From NCBI GenBank assembly GCA_944363685.1, contig CALVUV010000052.1, positions 1 to 8,707 on the forward strand: a stretch of DNA of 8,707 bases, given 5' to 3'. This document shows positions 1-5,460 of this stretch, piece after piece. The position numbers were made by a program, and so were the translations under genes. This DNA comes from an uncultured Bacilli bacterium (lineage in GTDB: Bacteria > Bacillota_I > Bacilli_A > RF39 > UBA660). Position 1 is the stretch's first letter. Every line of letters begins with the position of its first letter. The notes under the pieces are model-generated. The model searched no databases. It had not been told where the DNA came from and saw only the letters and a program-made list of their open reading frames with translations.

Positions 1-213
1 CTCCAAGGTTTCCTACTTCATAGATAAGGTATCCCTTATTCTCCATAGGCTTAAATTCCGATAGTCGCTACCGTACTCAATAATCTATTTATCTCTTTTC
101 ATATTTCATTAATACTTTCTCATTACCATATTTTACTCTATCACTTGTTACTACTAAATCTTTTATTCTTCTGTTGGATATAACCTAAATTTATATGCTC
201 TATATATTTTCAT
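1..213 (-). pseudogene. tnpB: Decayed IS200/IS605-family TnpB remnant with internal deletions
   Basis: Reading leftward from an ATG at 213-211 gives MKIYRAYKFRLYPTEE and then a stop. This is the typical N-terminus of TnpB, the RNA-guided nuclease of IS200/IS605 elements. A second frame (166-92) gives IKDLVVTSDRVKYGNEK followed by VLMKYEKR, which resembles the stretch that starts at the first RuvC motif; the catalytic Asp just before it is deleted. From about 84 to 1 two frames give C-terminus-like text: one reads STVATIGI-stop-AYGE, the other YGSDYRNLSLWRIRDTLSMK then TAG then E. A full TnpB is roughly 350-400 aa, so most of the gene is gone and the remnant cannot make a nuclease. A good GGGAGG ribosome binding site still precedes the ATG. 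The family call rests on recognising sequence, not on a search. The remnant may continue beyond the left edge, where an omega-RNA or right end would lie. Confidence 0.72.
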
Positions 214-214
214 A

Positions 215-268
215 TGACGAACCTCCCTTTAGTAACTTAAGTGTACTACATAAAATATACGTTCGTCA
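215..268 (-). repeat. Inverted repeat flanking the tnpB start region
   Basis: An 8-base perfect inverted repeat, TGACGAAC (215-222) and GTTCGTCA (261-268) on the plus strand, is separated by 38 bases. A smaller near-palindrome, AGTAACTTAAGTGTACT (231-247), lies between the arms. In a leftward transcript the downstream arm sits between the GGGAGG ribosome binding site (227-222) and the ATG at 213, so pairing would cover the initiation region. It may be a left-end hairpin of the insertion element, a translation-blocking fold, or both. Confidence 0.55.
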
Positions 269-269
269 A
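240..269 (-). promoter_or_regulatory. Possible promoter of the tnpB remnant
   Basis: On the minus strand TTGACG (269-264) and TACACT (245-240) are 18 bases apart. The -35 is close to consensus and the -10 matches four of six bases. The -35 overlaps the upstream arm of the inverted repeat, so a transcript starting here would lack that arm. The call is weak in such AT-rich sequence. Confidence 0.3.
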
Positions 270-309
270 TATATTTTTTATCCCCAAAAACACAATTTCC
301 TTATAGATA

Positions 310-343
310 AAGAAAAAGCCTAAGCTTCTATTTTCTTAGACTT
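310..343 (-). terminator. Rho-independent terminator overlapping the last codons of the operon
   Basis: On the minus strand AAGTCTAAG (343-335) can pair with CTTAGGCTT (324-316), nine pairs including one G-T wobble, around a 10-base loop. It is followed by a T-rich tail at 315-310. The stem contains the last codons and the TAG stop (322-320) of the four-helix membrane protein gene. It would end the transcript that begins upstream of the fourth paralogue. Confidence 0.7.
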
Positions 344-760
344 CTCTCTTTCTTTAAACATAAAGAATATATCAGCAATAGATAAACCATACAGCATAAT
401 GTTCATATAAGCAATAAAGTTATCAAAAAAGTTAAAATCAATTCCATAACCATACTTTTCATTAAGAACCATATTAGTATCAAAAATTGCTCTATAACCT
501 ACAAATAAAACTGTAGCAAAAACAAGACAACAAGTTAAATTATAAAATAAGTTATTTGTAACTCCATTCTGTTTAAAAATAATATTAATAATAAAAACTA
601 CCAACAAAACAATGAAAGGAATAAATATATGAAGAGAATCTACAATGTTTCTATCAAGTCTCATATTCATTCTCATCATAACAAACAAAGTAGTACCAAA
701 AGCTCCTATTAAAAGTAAAAACTTAAGTAAATAAAACATATAATTAAATATCTTTTTCAT
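320..760 (-). CDS. Small four-helix membrane protein of unknown function, fibre-locus partner
   Basis: I do not recognise this 146-aa protein. It has four hydrophobic segments at about residues 8-29, 43-63, 71-91 and 113-135, short loops, and a charged C-terminal tail (KEREKSKKIEA), which suggests both ends face the cytoplasm. Two adjacent cysteines (77-78) lie in the third helix. The ATG at 760 has a strong AGGAGG site (GTAGGAGGGTAGAG before ATG) inside the end of the upstream gene, and the gap is only 2 nt, so translation is probably coupled. It is the last gene of the sipW unit, and its 3' end carries the transcription terminator. By position it could be an integral partner of the neighbouring anchored protein in the export or anchoring of the surface proteins. 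That is inference from linkage only. Confidence 0.8.
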   Translation of the reverse strand: MKKIFNYMFYLLKFLLLIGAFGTTLFVMMRMNMRLDRNIVDSLHIFIPFIVLLVVFIINIIFKQNGVTNNLFYNLTCCLVFATVLFVGYRAIFDTNMVLNEKYGYGIDFNFFDNFIAYMNIMLYGLSIADIFFMFKEREKSKKIEA

Positions 761-762
761 CT

Positions 763-1452
763 CTACCCTCCTACCACAATTGTTCTATACCAATTAGAAA
801 TTTCTACTAGAAAGTCCAATGTATCTTGATAAGCACCAGATGTAGACACATAACTATCTTCTGTTAAATTAAAGAAATTAATTTTATTATTAGTAGTACT
901 AAAGAAATAATGATCAGCATTCTCTAAATTAGAAGTAATATACTCATCAAAAGAAACTAAATTATTAAGTGTAGTATCTACATAAGGTTTAATAATATTA
1001 GCATTAGGAAGAGAAGATACCGCTTCATCATTAAATCCTGACTTTATTTGCATAACAATACAATCATTTAAAACTTTATTATTAAAATCTGTTGCAAAAT
1101 TATAAGCATCTTTCAATTGTACACTAGTCATATCAAAATACTTCATCATATCTTCACTTTCTAAGATTTCAACACAAGACTGTAATTTTAATTGCATATT
1201 ATTTAAACCATACACATTTAAAGAACCACTATAATTATTTGGATCATAAACACTTATATTACTTTTTATTGTATTTATCTTAGAAATAGCATTTTCCTTA
1301 TTAGTAGCACTATATGAACTAACATCATAAGCAGTATTTATTTCTTCATAATGATAAAAGTTAACAAAAATTAAGAAAAATGAAAGCCCAAAAATTAAAC
1401 CTGTAACTGTATAACCAATTATATTAGCATATTCCAACAATAATTTTTTCAT
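763..1452 (-). CDS. Membrane-anchored extracytoplasmic protein of unknown function, fibre-locus partner
   Basis: I do not recognise this 229-aa protein. After a short N-terminus (MKKLLLEYAN) one hydrophobic segment covers about residues 11-32. The remaining 195 or so residues are hydrophilic, rich in Asn and Ser, and look extracytoplasmic. There is no A-x-A cleavage site after the hydrophobic stretch, so it is probably an uncleaved anchor. Residues 105-180 look alpha-helical, unlike the beta-rich neighbours. Two cysteines (93 and 131) could form a disulfide. The ATG at 1452 is preceded by GGAGGT with 8-nt spacing. It begins 1 nt after the stop of the divergent fibre-like gene and ends 2 nt before the four-helix protein gene, so the three are tightly coupled. 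No LPXTG or lipobox is present. A periplasmic-side assembly, anchoring or capping role is possible but unproven. Confidence 0.8.
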   Translation of the reverse strand: MKKLLLEYANIIGYTVTGLIFGLSFFLIFVNFYHYEEINTAYDVSSYSATNKENAISKINTIKSNISVYDPNNYSGSLNVYGLNNMQLKLQSCVEILESEDMMKYFDMTSVQLKDAYNFATDFNNKVLNDCIVMQIKSGFNDEAVSSLPNANIIKPYVDTTLNNLVSFDEYITSNLENADHYFFSTTNNKINFFNLTEDSYVSTSGAYQDTLDFLVEISNWYRTIVVGG

Positions 1453-1453
1453 A

Positions 1454-1999
1454 TTATTCTACCTCCATTTGTACTTCTATATCAAAATGATAATACTTAT
1501 TTTGCCAATTAGTATCTTGAGCCTTTTCACTAACATAAACTCTTAACTGATAACTATTAGTTGTATTACCACTAATATTTCTAGTATCCAAAATATTATT
1601 ATCAATTTCGCTTAACATACCAGTCTTAATAACTTTTCCATTTAAAGATAATTGATACTCTAATTGATTCCTAGAAAGTAATTCTTTACTACTATAATTA
1701 GCATCATCACTAATTATAGAATCTTCTATAATTACATTATAAGTAGTAGAAGCATCACTAGTATTTTCAACTTCAAAATTATAAGGTGTTAAACTCTTAG
1801 CAGTTTCCTCATCAAGAGGAATTAAACCATTTTCATTAATAGTATCATTATTATCATCAAGTCTAACTTCTATAGAACTAACAGAATCATTACCAACAGA
1901 ACTGCCACTATAGAAGAACCTATACCACAGTATAGAAGTAACAAAAATAAAAGCAAATAAAGCAATTCCTGCCATAATTAATAATATTATCCTTTTCAT
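1454..1999 (-). CDS. Divergent, apparently uncleaved paralogue of the TasA-like surface proteins
   Basis: The 181-aa product has a hydrophobic N-terminal segment (about residues 4-25) and then a Cys-free, Asn/Ser/Thr-rich domain. Its layout follows the four upstream TasA-like proteins: FFYSGSSVGND after the helix (compare IFYSRSGEKVNN), YNFEVEN at 73-79 (compare YFDFTV), SYQLRVYVSE at 149-158 (compare NYRLRMWVAD), and a final beta-like strand YYHFDIEVQ. The VSxA cleavage motif of the other four is missing: the helix runs into ILWYRFFY. It is therefore probably a membrane-held family member and not a free subunit. The ATG overlaps the sipW stop as ATGA, with an AAGGAG site 9 nt upstream. By analogy with TapA it could anchor or nucleate fibres. 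The paralogy is inferred by eye from motif order, and overall identity is low. Confidence 0.72.
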   Translation of the reverse strand: MKRIILLIMAGIALFAFIFVTSILWYRFFYSGSSVGNDSVSSIEVRLDDNNDTINENGLIPLDEETAKSLTPYNFEVENTSDASTTYNVIIEDSIISDDANYSSKELLSRNQLEYQLSLNGKVIKTGMLSEIDNNILDTRNISGNTTNSYQLRVYVSEKAQDTNWQNKYYHFDIEVQMEVE

Positions 2000-2673
2000 T
2001 TGTTAAATCTCCTTTTCTTATTCTTCTTTTCTATCTTATCTTTTTTCTCTATCTTTTTTTTATCATCTAAATTACTATTTTTATCACTTCTTAAAGTCTT
2101 AATTAACTTATAAATATCATATCCTATAATCATAACAGCAGGAACAATAATTATAGCAACCCATCCCAAAATAGAACTCAAATAGTATTGAATATAACCT
2201 ATTTTAGGAATTCTAAACAATACCCTACCATATATCTCATTAAAACTAATTCTTGAAGAATCTGCAGTATTATTATTATCACCTTTAGTAGTAAATAAAT
2301 ACTCTCCTCTACTAGTTTTTTCAATATTTTGAATTCTATGAGTAACAGTTACTCCAGAATATCTATAATCAGTAGAATTAAATGTTATAACATCACCTTT
2401 TTTTAAATCTTCTGGATTATCAACTCTCTTAGTAACAACAACATCTAAAACATTAATAGATGGAACCATACTAGGACTAACAATTGTATAAGCAGAAAAT
2501 AATGCTTTTTTATTGTTACCAGCTTTAATATTATGTCTACTATCTATAAAATTAACAACAAAAGCTAAAAAAACAATAAGCATTATTAAACAAATAGAAT
2601 ACATAAGTACTGTTGTTATAAAATGAAATGCTTTTTTTAGTTTTACAATCCATTCTTCTTTATTGTTCTTCAT
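1996..2673 (-). CDS. sipW: SipW-type (ER/archaeal-type) signal peptidase I
   Basis: This is a membrane signal peptidase of the S26B/SipW kind, which cleaves dedicated secreted substrates such as TasA in Bacillus. The 225-aa product has an N-terminal helix at about 20-43 and the catalytic Ser box VSPSMVPSI with Ser68. His112 (VTVTHRI) stands where bacterial Lep-type enzymes have Lys, giving the Ser/His dyad of ER-type enzymes. The KGDNNNTAD box holds Asp132 and Asp138. A second helix lies at about 166-192, and a strongly basic Lys-rich tail (200-225) is probably cytoplasmic. The ATG at 2673 has a GAAGGTGAT site. It lies 48 nt after the fourth TasA-like gene and overlaps the next gene by 4 nt. 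Four upstream proteins with VSxA signal ends are the obvious substrates. The family call is firm; the substrate assignment is inference from linkage. Confidence 0.92.
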   Translation of the reverse strand: MKNNKEEWIVKLKKAFHFITTVLMYSICLIMLIVFLAFVVNFIDSRHNIKAGNNKKALFSAYTIVSPSMVPSINVLDVVVTKRVDNPEDLKKGDVITFNSTDYRYSGVTVTHRIQNIEKTSRGEYLFTTKGDNNNTADSSRISFNEIYGRVLFRIPKIGYIQYYLSSILGWVAIIIVPAVMIIGYDIYKLIKTLRSDKNSNLDDKKKIEKKDKIEKKNKKRRFNK

Positions 2674-2721
2674 TTTGCTATCACCTTCTTATTCTTCTAA
2701 AACACAAAAAAGAAAGAGAAA

Positions 2722-3345
2722 TTAATCATCTAAGTCTACTTTAGCTTTAATAGAAACCCTAACTCCAAAAGACTTTTGAAATTCACCCAAAATAGTAGTA
2801 TCAGCAACCCACATTCTAAGACGATAATTAACTTCCCCACTTTTAGATAAACTACCTTTATCAAGTAACATAGTACCTGACATGGTTCCTAAATCAGTAC
2901 TTTCCTTTAAAGGAGTAAAATTTTTAGGAGCCATTACTTCTTCATAAGAATCATCAATCTTTTTTTCCAAATAAAGCTTAACTTCATTATTTGAAAGTGT
3001 TGAAGTAGAAATTTTTTCTGCAGAAACTTCATAGTTTGCAACTAAATCTCCATTAAACTTACCTTTAACAGTAAAATCAAAATAATAATTTTCATCTGTT
3101 AAAGTCTTTCCAACATCATCAGAAATTGGATATGCATCAGTAATATTAATACCATTAGTATCCTCTGTATAATTAAGATATACATTTCCAGTACCTATAG
3201 TATTAACACTATCTTTTTCTTTTGTATATGTAAAAGTTGCAATAGAAACTCCTATAAAAGTAAAAATAAATATTAAAAGTGCAATAACAATTATAAATAA
3301 TTTACCACTGCTTTCTTTTTTTATCTCATCATCCTTATGTTCCAT
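2722..3345 (-). CDS. TasA/CalY-like secreted surface protein, paralogue 4
   Basis: The 207-aa product has a charged N-terminus, a hydrophobic core at about 16-32 and a likely SipW-type cleavage after VSIA (33-36), leaving a mature N-terminus TFTYTK. The mature part has the locus-wide motif series: NTIGTGNVYLNY (48-59), NGINITDAYP (64-73), YFDFTV (88-93), VKLYL (122-126), NYRLRMWVAD (173-182), then a final strand. It has no cysteine. It is the most divergent of the four cleavable copies: the usual RVNVYG ending is replaced by RVSIKAKVDLDD, and Lys/Glu content is higher. It heads the unit that also encodes the peptidase and three partner proteins, so it may be a minor or adaptor subunit, in the place TapA holds next to SipW in Bacillus. 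A promoter lies at 3374-3402 and an AAGGGAG site precedes the ATG. Confidence 0.85.
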   Translation of the reverse strand: MEHKDDEIKKESSGKLFIIVIALLIFIFTFIGVSIATFTYTKEKDSVNTIGTGNVYLNYTEDTNGINITDAYPISDDVGKTLTDENYYFDFTVKGKFNGDLVANYEVSAEKISTSTLSNNEVKLYLEKKIDDSYEEVMAPKNFTPLKESTDLGTMSGTMLLDKGSLSKSGEVNYRLRMWVADTTILGEFQKSFGVRVSIKAKVDLDD

Positions 3346-3373
3346 AATAACACTCCCTTATTATTATAAGATA

Positions 3374-3402
3374 ATTGTATCACAGTAATATTTTTAGGTA
3401 AA
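3374..3402 (-). promoter_or_regulatory. Promoter of the paralogue 4-sipW-partner unit
   Basis: On the minus strand TTTACC (3402-3397) and TACAAT (3379-3374) are 17 bases apart. TGTGA directly before the -10 makes it an extended (TRTGn) type. It lies just downstream of the terminator of paralogue 3 and about 28 nt upstream of the ATG at 3345. The same TGTGn extension precedes the -10 of the other two promoters in the locus. Confidence 0.6.
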
Positions 3403-3428
3403 GAAAAAAGTGTAGCAAACTACACTTT
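3398..3428 (-). terminator. Rho-independent terminator after paralogue 3
   Basis: On the minus strand AAAGTGTAG (3428-3420) pairs perfectly with CTACACTTT (3415-3407) around a 4-base TTTG loop, followed by a T-rich tail. The left arm begins inside the TAA stop codon (3429-3427) of paralogue 3. It separates the paralogue 2+3 transcript from the sipW unit. Confidence 0.82.
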
Positions 3429-4029
3429 AAACTGAAGAATTACCGTAAACATTTACTCTTAATTTATATGTTTGAACATAATTTTCCAATGTATAATCAT
3501 TAGCAACCCACATTCTAAGTCGATAATTGTGAATATCACTGCTTGTAAAATTTCTAACAGCTAAAACAAACTGTCCTAAAGGAGCACCATAACTTTCTCC
3601 CGTTGTTTTATTTAAATCAGATAATTTAGTAGGCGCTAATACTTGAGTTTCACCATTTTTAAGTTCTGTTAAATAAACTTTAACAGCAGAATCAGGTAAA
3701 GTACTACTTTCATCTTTAACACCGGTAATAATATATTTAATTGAAGAAGTACCACCTAAAGAAGCTGATACAGTAAAATCAAAGTATTCTCCTGGTTGAC
3801 TTAAAACCATACCTGTAGCATCCGTAGTAGGATAAGCATCTACTAAATTTATACCATTATTATTCTCACTATAACTCATTGTCATAGTACCAGTTGTAAT
3901 ATTATTAACTTTTTCACCACTTCTACTATAAAATATAGCAGCATAAGAAACACCAATAACAGCTATTATCAAAATTAAAATACAAATAATAATAATAAAT
4001 TGTGAACTTCTATTTTGTTCTTTTTTCAT
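3427..4029 (-). CDS. TasA/CalY-like secreted surface protein, paralogue 3
   Basis: The 200-aa product starts with a short polar N-terminus and a long hydrophobic core (about 11-25), then VSYA (27-30) as the likely signal cleavage end, leaving a mature AIFYSRSGEK. The motif series is NNITTGTMTMSYSE (42-55), NGINLVDAYP (58-67), YFDFTV (82-87), VKVYLTEL (116-123), LAPTKLSDL (131-139), NYRLRMWVAN (168-177) and YKLRVNVYG (188-196). Alternating hydrophobic and polar residues suggest a beta-sandwich. The mature part has no cysteine; the only Cys is in the signal helix. The ATG at 4029 follows paralogue 2 by 17 nt with a strong AGGAGG site, so the two are one transcript. In Bacillus such proteins form matrix fibres (TasA) or were named camelysin (CalY). 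Sequence identity to those is low, so the fibre role is inference from the SipW link and signal architecture. Confidence 0.87.
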   Translation of the reverse strand: MKKEQNRSSQFIIIICILILIIAVIGVSYAAIFYSRSGEKVNNITTGTMTMSYSENNNGINLVDAYPTTDATGMVLSQPGEYFDFTVSASLGGTSSIKYIITGVKDESSTLPDSAVKVYLTELKNGETQVLAPTKLSDLNKTTGESYGAPLGQFVLAVRNFTSSDIHNYRLRMWVANDYTLENYVQTYKLRVNVYGNSSV

Positions 4030-4046
4030 AATGTTCCTCCTATAAA

Positions 4047-4676
4047 CTATTGAGCAGCTGCAGCACCATATACATTAACTCTTAATGTATAATTACCAGT
4101 AGCATTTAAATCAGAGAAATCATCAGCAACCCACATTCTCAAACGATATTTATGATCTCCTGTAGCAGTAAAAGTACCTGTTGTAAGTTTAAATTGTCCG
4201 CTAGGTGCAGAAGATGATTCACTACTTCCAGTTACTGATAAATCAGATACTTTAGTAGGTGCCAAAATTTGTGTATCAGCATTAGAATCCATATTAGTTA
4301 AATAAACCTTAATAGCACTATCAACTACAGTACTACTAGGATCTTTAACTGCTGTAATAGCATAATTAATAGTTGTATTACCACTACCATTAATTTCTGC
4401 TGAAACAGTGAAATCAAAAACGTTATTAGTACCAGTTAAAGCCATACCATTAGCATCACTTGTAGGAAGTGCATTAACTAAGTTAATTCCATTAGATGGC
4501 TCACTATAACTCATATTAATAGTACCAGTAGTAATTGTATTATTTCTTTCACCTAATCCTGAATAACTAAAAGCTGCAAAAGAAACTGCTGCTACCACAA
4601 CTATTAAAACAAAAATTCCAAATAAAGAAAACAACACCTCTTTAGTATTATTTTTTATCTCTACTTTTTCCTCCAT
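4047..4676 (-). CDS. TasA/CalY-like secreted surface protein, paralogue 2
   Basis: The 209-aa product has a charged N-terminus, a hydrophobic core at about 14-31 and a VSFA end (31-34), leaving a mature AFSYSGLGER. This resembles the W/F-A-A-F signal end of TasA. It then shows NTITTGTINMSYSEP (46-60), NGINLVNALP (62-71), GMALTG (77-82), FDFTV (87-91), INYAI (103-107), IKVYLT (122-127), ILAPTKVSDL (137-146), KYRLRMWVAD (176-185) and YTLRVNVYG (196-204), ending AAAAQ. It has no cysteine. It is closest to paralogue 1 in motif wording, and a 28-base stretch near the 3' end is identical at DNA level. It has its own promoter (4701-4730) and a GAGGAG site 5 nt before the ATG, and leads a bicistron with paralogue 3. 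A structural surface-fibre subunit is the best guess. Confidence 0.87.
   Translation of the reverse strand: MEEKVEIKNNTKEVLFSLFGIFVLIVVVAAVSFAAFSYSGLGERNNTITTGTINMSYSEPSNGINLVNALPTSDANGMALTGTNNVFDFTVSAEINGSGNTTINYAITAVKDPSSTVVDSAIKVYLTNMDSNADTQILAPTKVSDLSVTGSSESSSAPSGQFKLTTGTFTATGDHKYRLRMWVADDFSDLNATGNYTLRVNVYGAAAAQ
4065..4092 (-). repeat. Copy A of a 28-base repeat containing a perfect hairpin, paralogue 2
   Basis: This stretch is identical to 4815-4842 in paralogue 1. Inside it TATACATTAA (4069-4078) and TTAATGTATA (4082-4091) form a perfect 10-base inverted repeat with a 3-base loop. It encodes the YTLRVNVYG end strand. It has no T tail, so it is not a standard terminator. It shows recent duplication or gene conversion between the two genes, or selection on a 3' mRNA hairpin. 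Confidence 0.8.
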
Positions 4677-4700
4677 CTTAACTCCTCACTTTCTATTATA

Positions 4701-4730
4701 AATATAACACATTTTATAAAAAGATAGCAA
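4701..4730 (-). promoter_or_regulatory. Promoter of the paralogue 2-3 unit
   Basis: On the minus strand TTGCTA (4730-4725) and TATATT (4706-4701) are 18 bases apart, with TGTGT before the -10 (extended type). It follows the terminator of paralogue 1 and lies 24 nt upstream of the ATG at 4676. Its layout (TTGCTW, 18-base spacer, TGTGn) closely copies the promoter of paralogue 1. Confidence 0.68.
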
Positions 4731-4740
4731 TCAATTTTTA

Positions 4741-4774
4741 ACAAAGAAAAAAAGTGCCAGAGATTAGACACTTT
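4741..4774 (-). terminator. Rho-independent terminator after paralogue 1
   Basis: On the minus strand AAAGTGTC (4774-4767) pairs with GGCACTTT (4758-4751), eight pairs with one T-G wobble, around an 8-base loop. A T-rich tail follows. It lies about 22 nt after the stop of paralogue 1, so that gene probably forms its own transcript. Confidence 0.75.
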
Positions 4775-4796
4775 ATTTTTCAATAATCAATCAATA

Positions 4797-5432
4797 CTAT
4801 TGAGCATTAGCTTGACCATATACATTAACTCTTAATGTATAAGTTTCTGAAGTTGATGGTGCTGTTGCAGCAGCATCAATCCACATTCTTAGACGATAAC
4901 TATCTGAATTACTTGTACCACTATAAGTACCAGTTTTTAATACATATCCACCAAGACTACCAGGTACACCAGCAGATGATGCAGTATCAGATGAAGCTAA
5001 TGAACTTAAAATTTTTGGATCTGTTGTATTACCAGTAGCAGTATCTTCTTGATCAGTTAAATAAACTTTAACAGTATCATCAGTAACAGCAGCAGTACCA
5101 CTATTTCCTTCATCAGGTACAGCAACAATAGCATAGTTAATTGTAGCATCACCAGTTACACTAGCAGTAACAGTAAAATCAAAAGTTTTGTTATCACCAG
5201 TTAAAGCCATTCCATCACTATCACTCATTGGTAAAGCCTCAGTAAGATTAATACCATTTATTGGTTCTTTATAATTCATGGTTATAGTACCAGTAGTAAT
5301 TTTATTTTCTACTTTACCAATACCTTGATAACTGAAAGCAGCGAATGATACTCCTACTACAGCTACAACTAAAATTGCTACACCTAGCACTGATAATAAC
5401 ACTTGTTTAGAGTTATTATTATTATCTTTCAT
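4797..5432 (-). CDS. TasA/CalY-like secreted surface protein, paralogue 1 (probable major subunit)
   Basis: The 211-aa product has a polar N-terminus (MKDNNNNSKQ), a hydrophobic core at about 11-28 and VSFA (28-31) as the likely SipW-type cleavage end, leaving a mature AFSYQGIGK. Motifs follow in the shared order: KITTGTITMNYKEP (44-57), NGINLTEALP (59-68), GMALTG (74-79), FDFTV (84-88), INYAI (98-102), VKVYLT (121-126), SYRLRMWID (178-186) and YTLRVNVYG (198-206), ending QANAQ. Extra Ser/Thr/Ala/Gly-rich loops are inserted near 106-120 and 143-162. There is no cysteine. It is the only copy with both its own extended -10 promoter (5461-5490) and its own terminator, plus a strong AAGGAGG site, which suggests high independent expression as expected of a main structural subunit. 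That ranking is inference. Confidence 0.87.
   Translation of the reverse strand: MKDNNNNSKQVLLSVLGVAILVVAVVGVSFAAFSYQGIGKVENKITTGTITMNYKEPINGINLTEALPMSDSDGMALTGDNKTFDFTVTASVTGDATINYAIVAVPDEGNSGTAAVTDDTVKVYLTDQEDTATGNTTDPKILSSLASSDTASSAGVPGSLGGYVLKTGTYSGTSNSDSYRLRMWIDAAATAPSTSETYTLRVNVYGQANAQ
4815..4842 (-). repeat. Copy B of a 28-base repeat containing a perfect hairpin, paralogue 1
   Basis: Identical to 4065-4092. The inverted repeat arms are TATACATTAA (4819-4828) and TTAATGTATA (4832-4841) with a 3-base loop, in the codons for the YTLRVNVYG strand close to the stop codon. Paralogue 3 encodes nearly the same peptide without the perfect palindrome, so the peptide does not force the hairpin. 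Confidence 0.8.
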
Positions 5433-5460
5433 CTTTTGTCTAACCTCCTTCTACAATATA

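Noticed and set aside
1996..1999. TGA read as Trp (Mycoplasma code)
   Set aside because: All proteins are full length with TGA as stop and Trp is encoded by TGG. The only gene ending in TGA (sipW) would gain just three codons if it were read through, so this site alone is not decisive, but nothing favours recoding.
4065..4842. CRISPR-like repeat
   Set aside because: There are only two copies about 750 bases apart, each inside coding sequence for the same protein strand.
2722..5432. Type IV pilins or sortase-anchored proteins
   Set aside because: There is no prepilin G-F-x-x-x-E motif, no LPXTG-like C-terminus with a membrane tail, and no sortase or prepilin peptidase. The signal regions end in VSxA before a TasA-like start.
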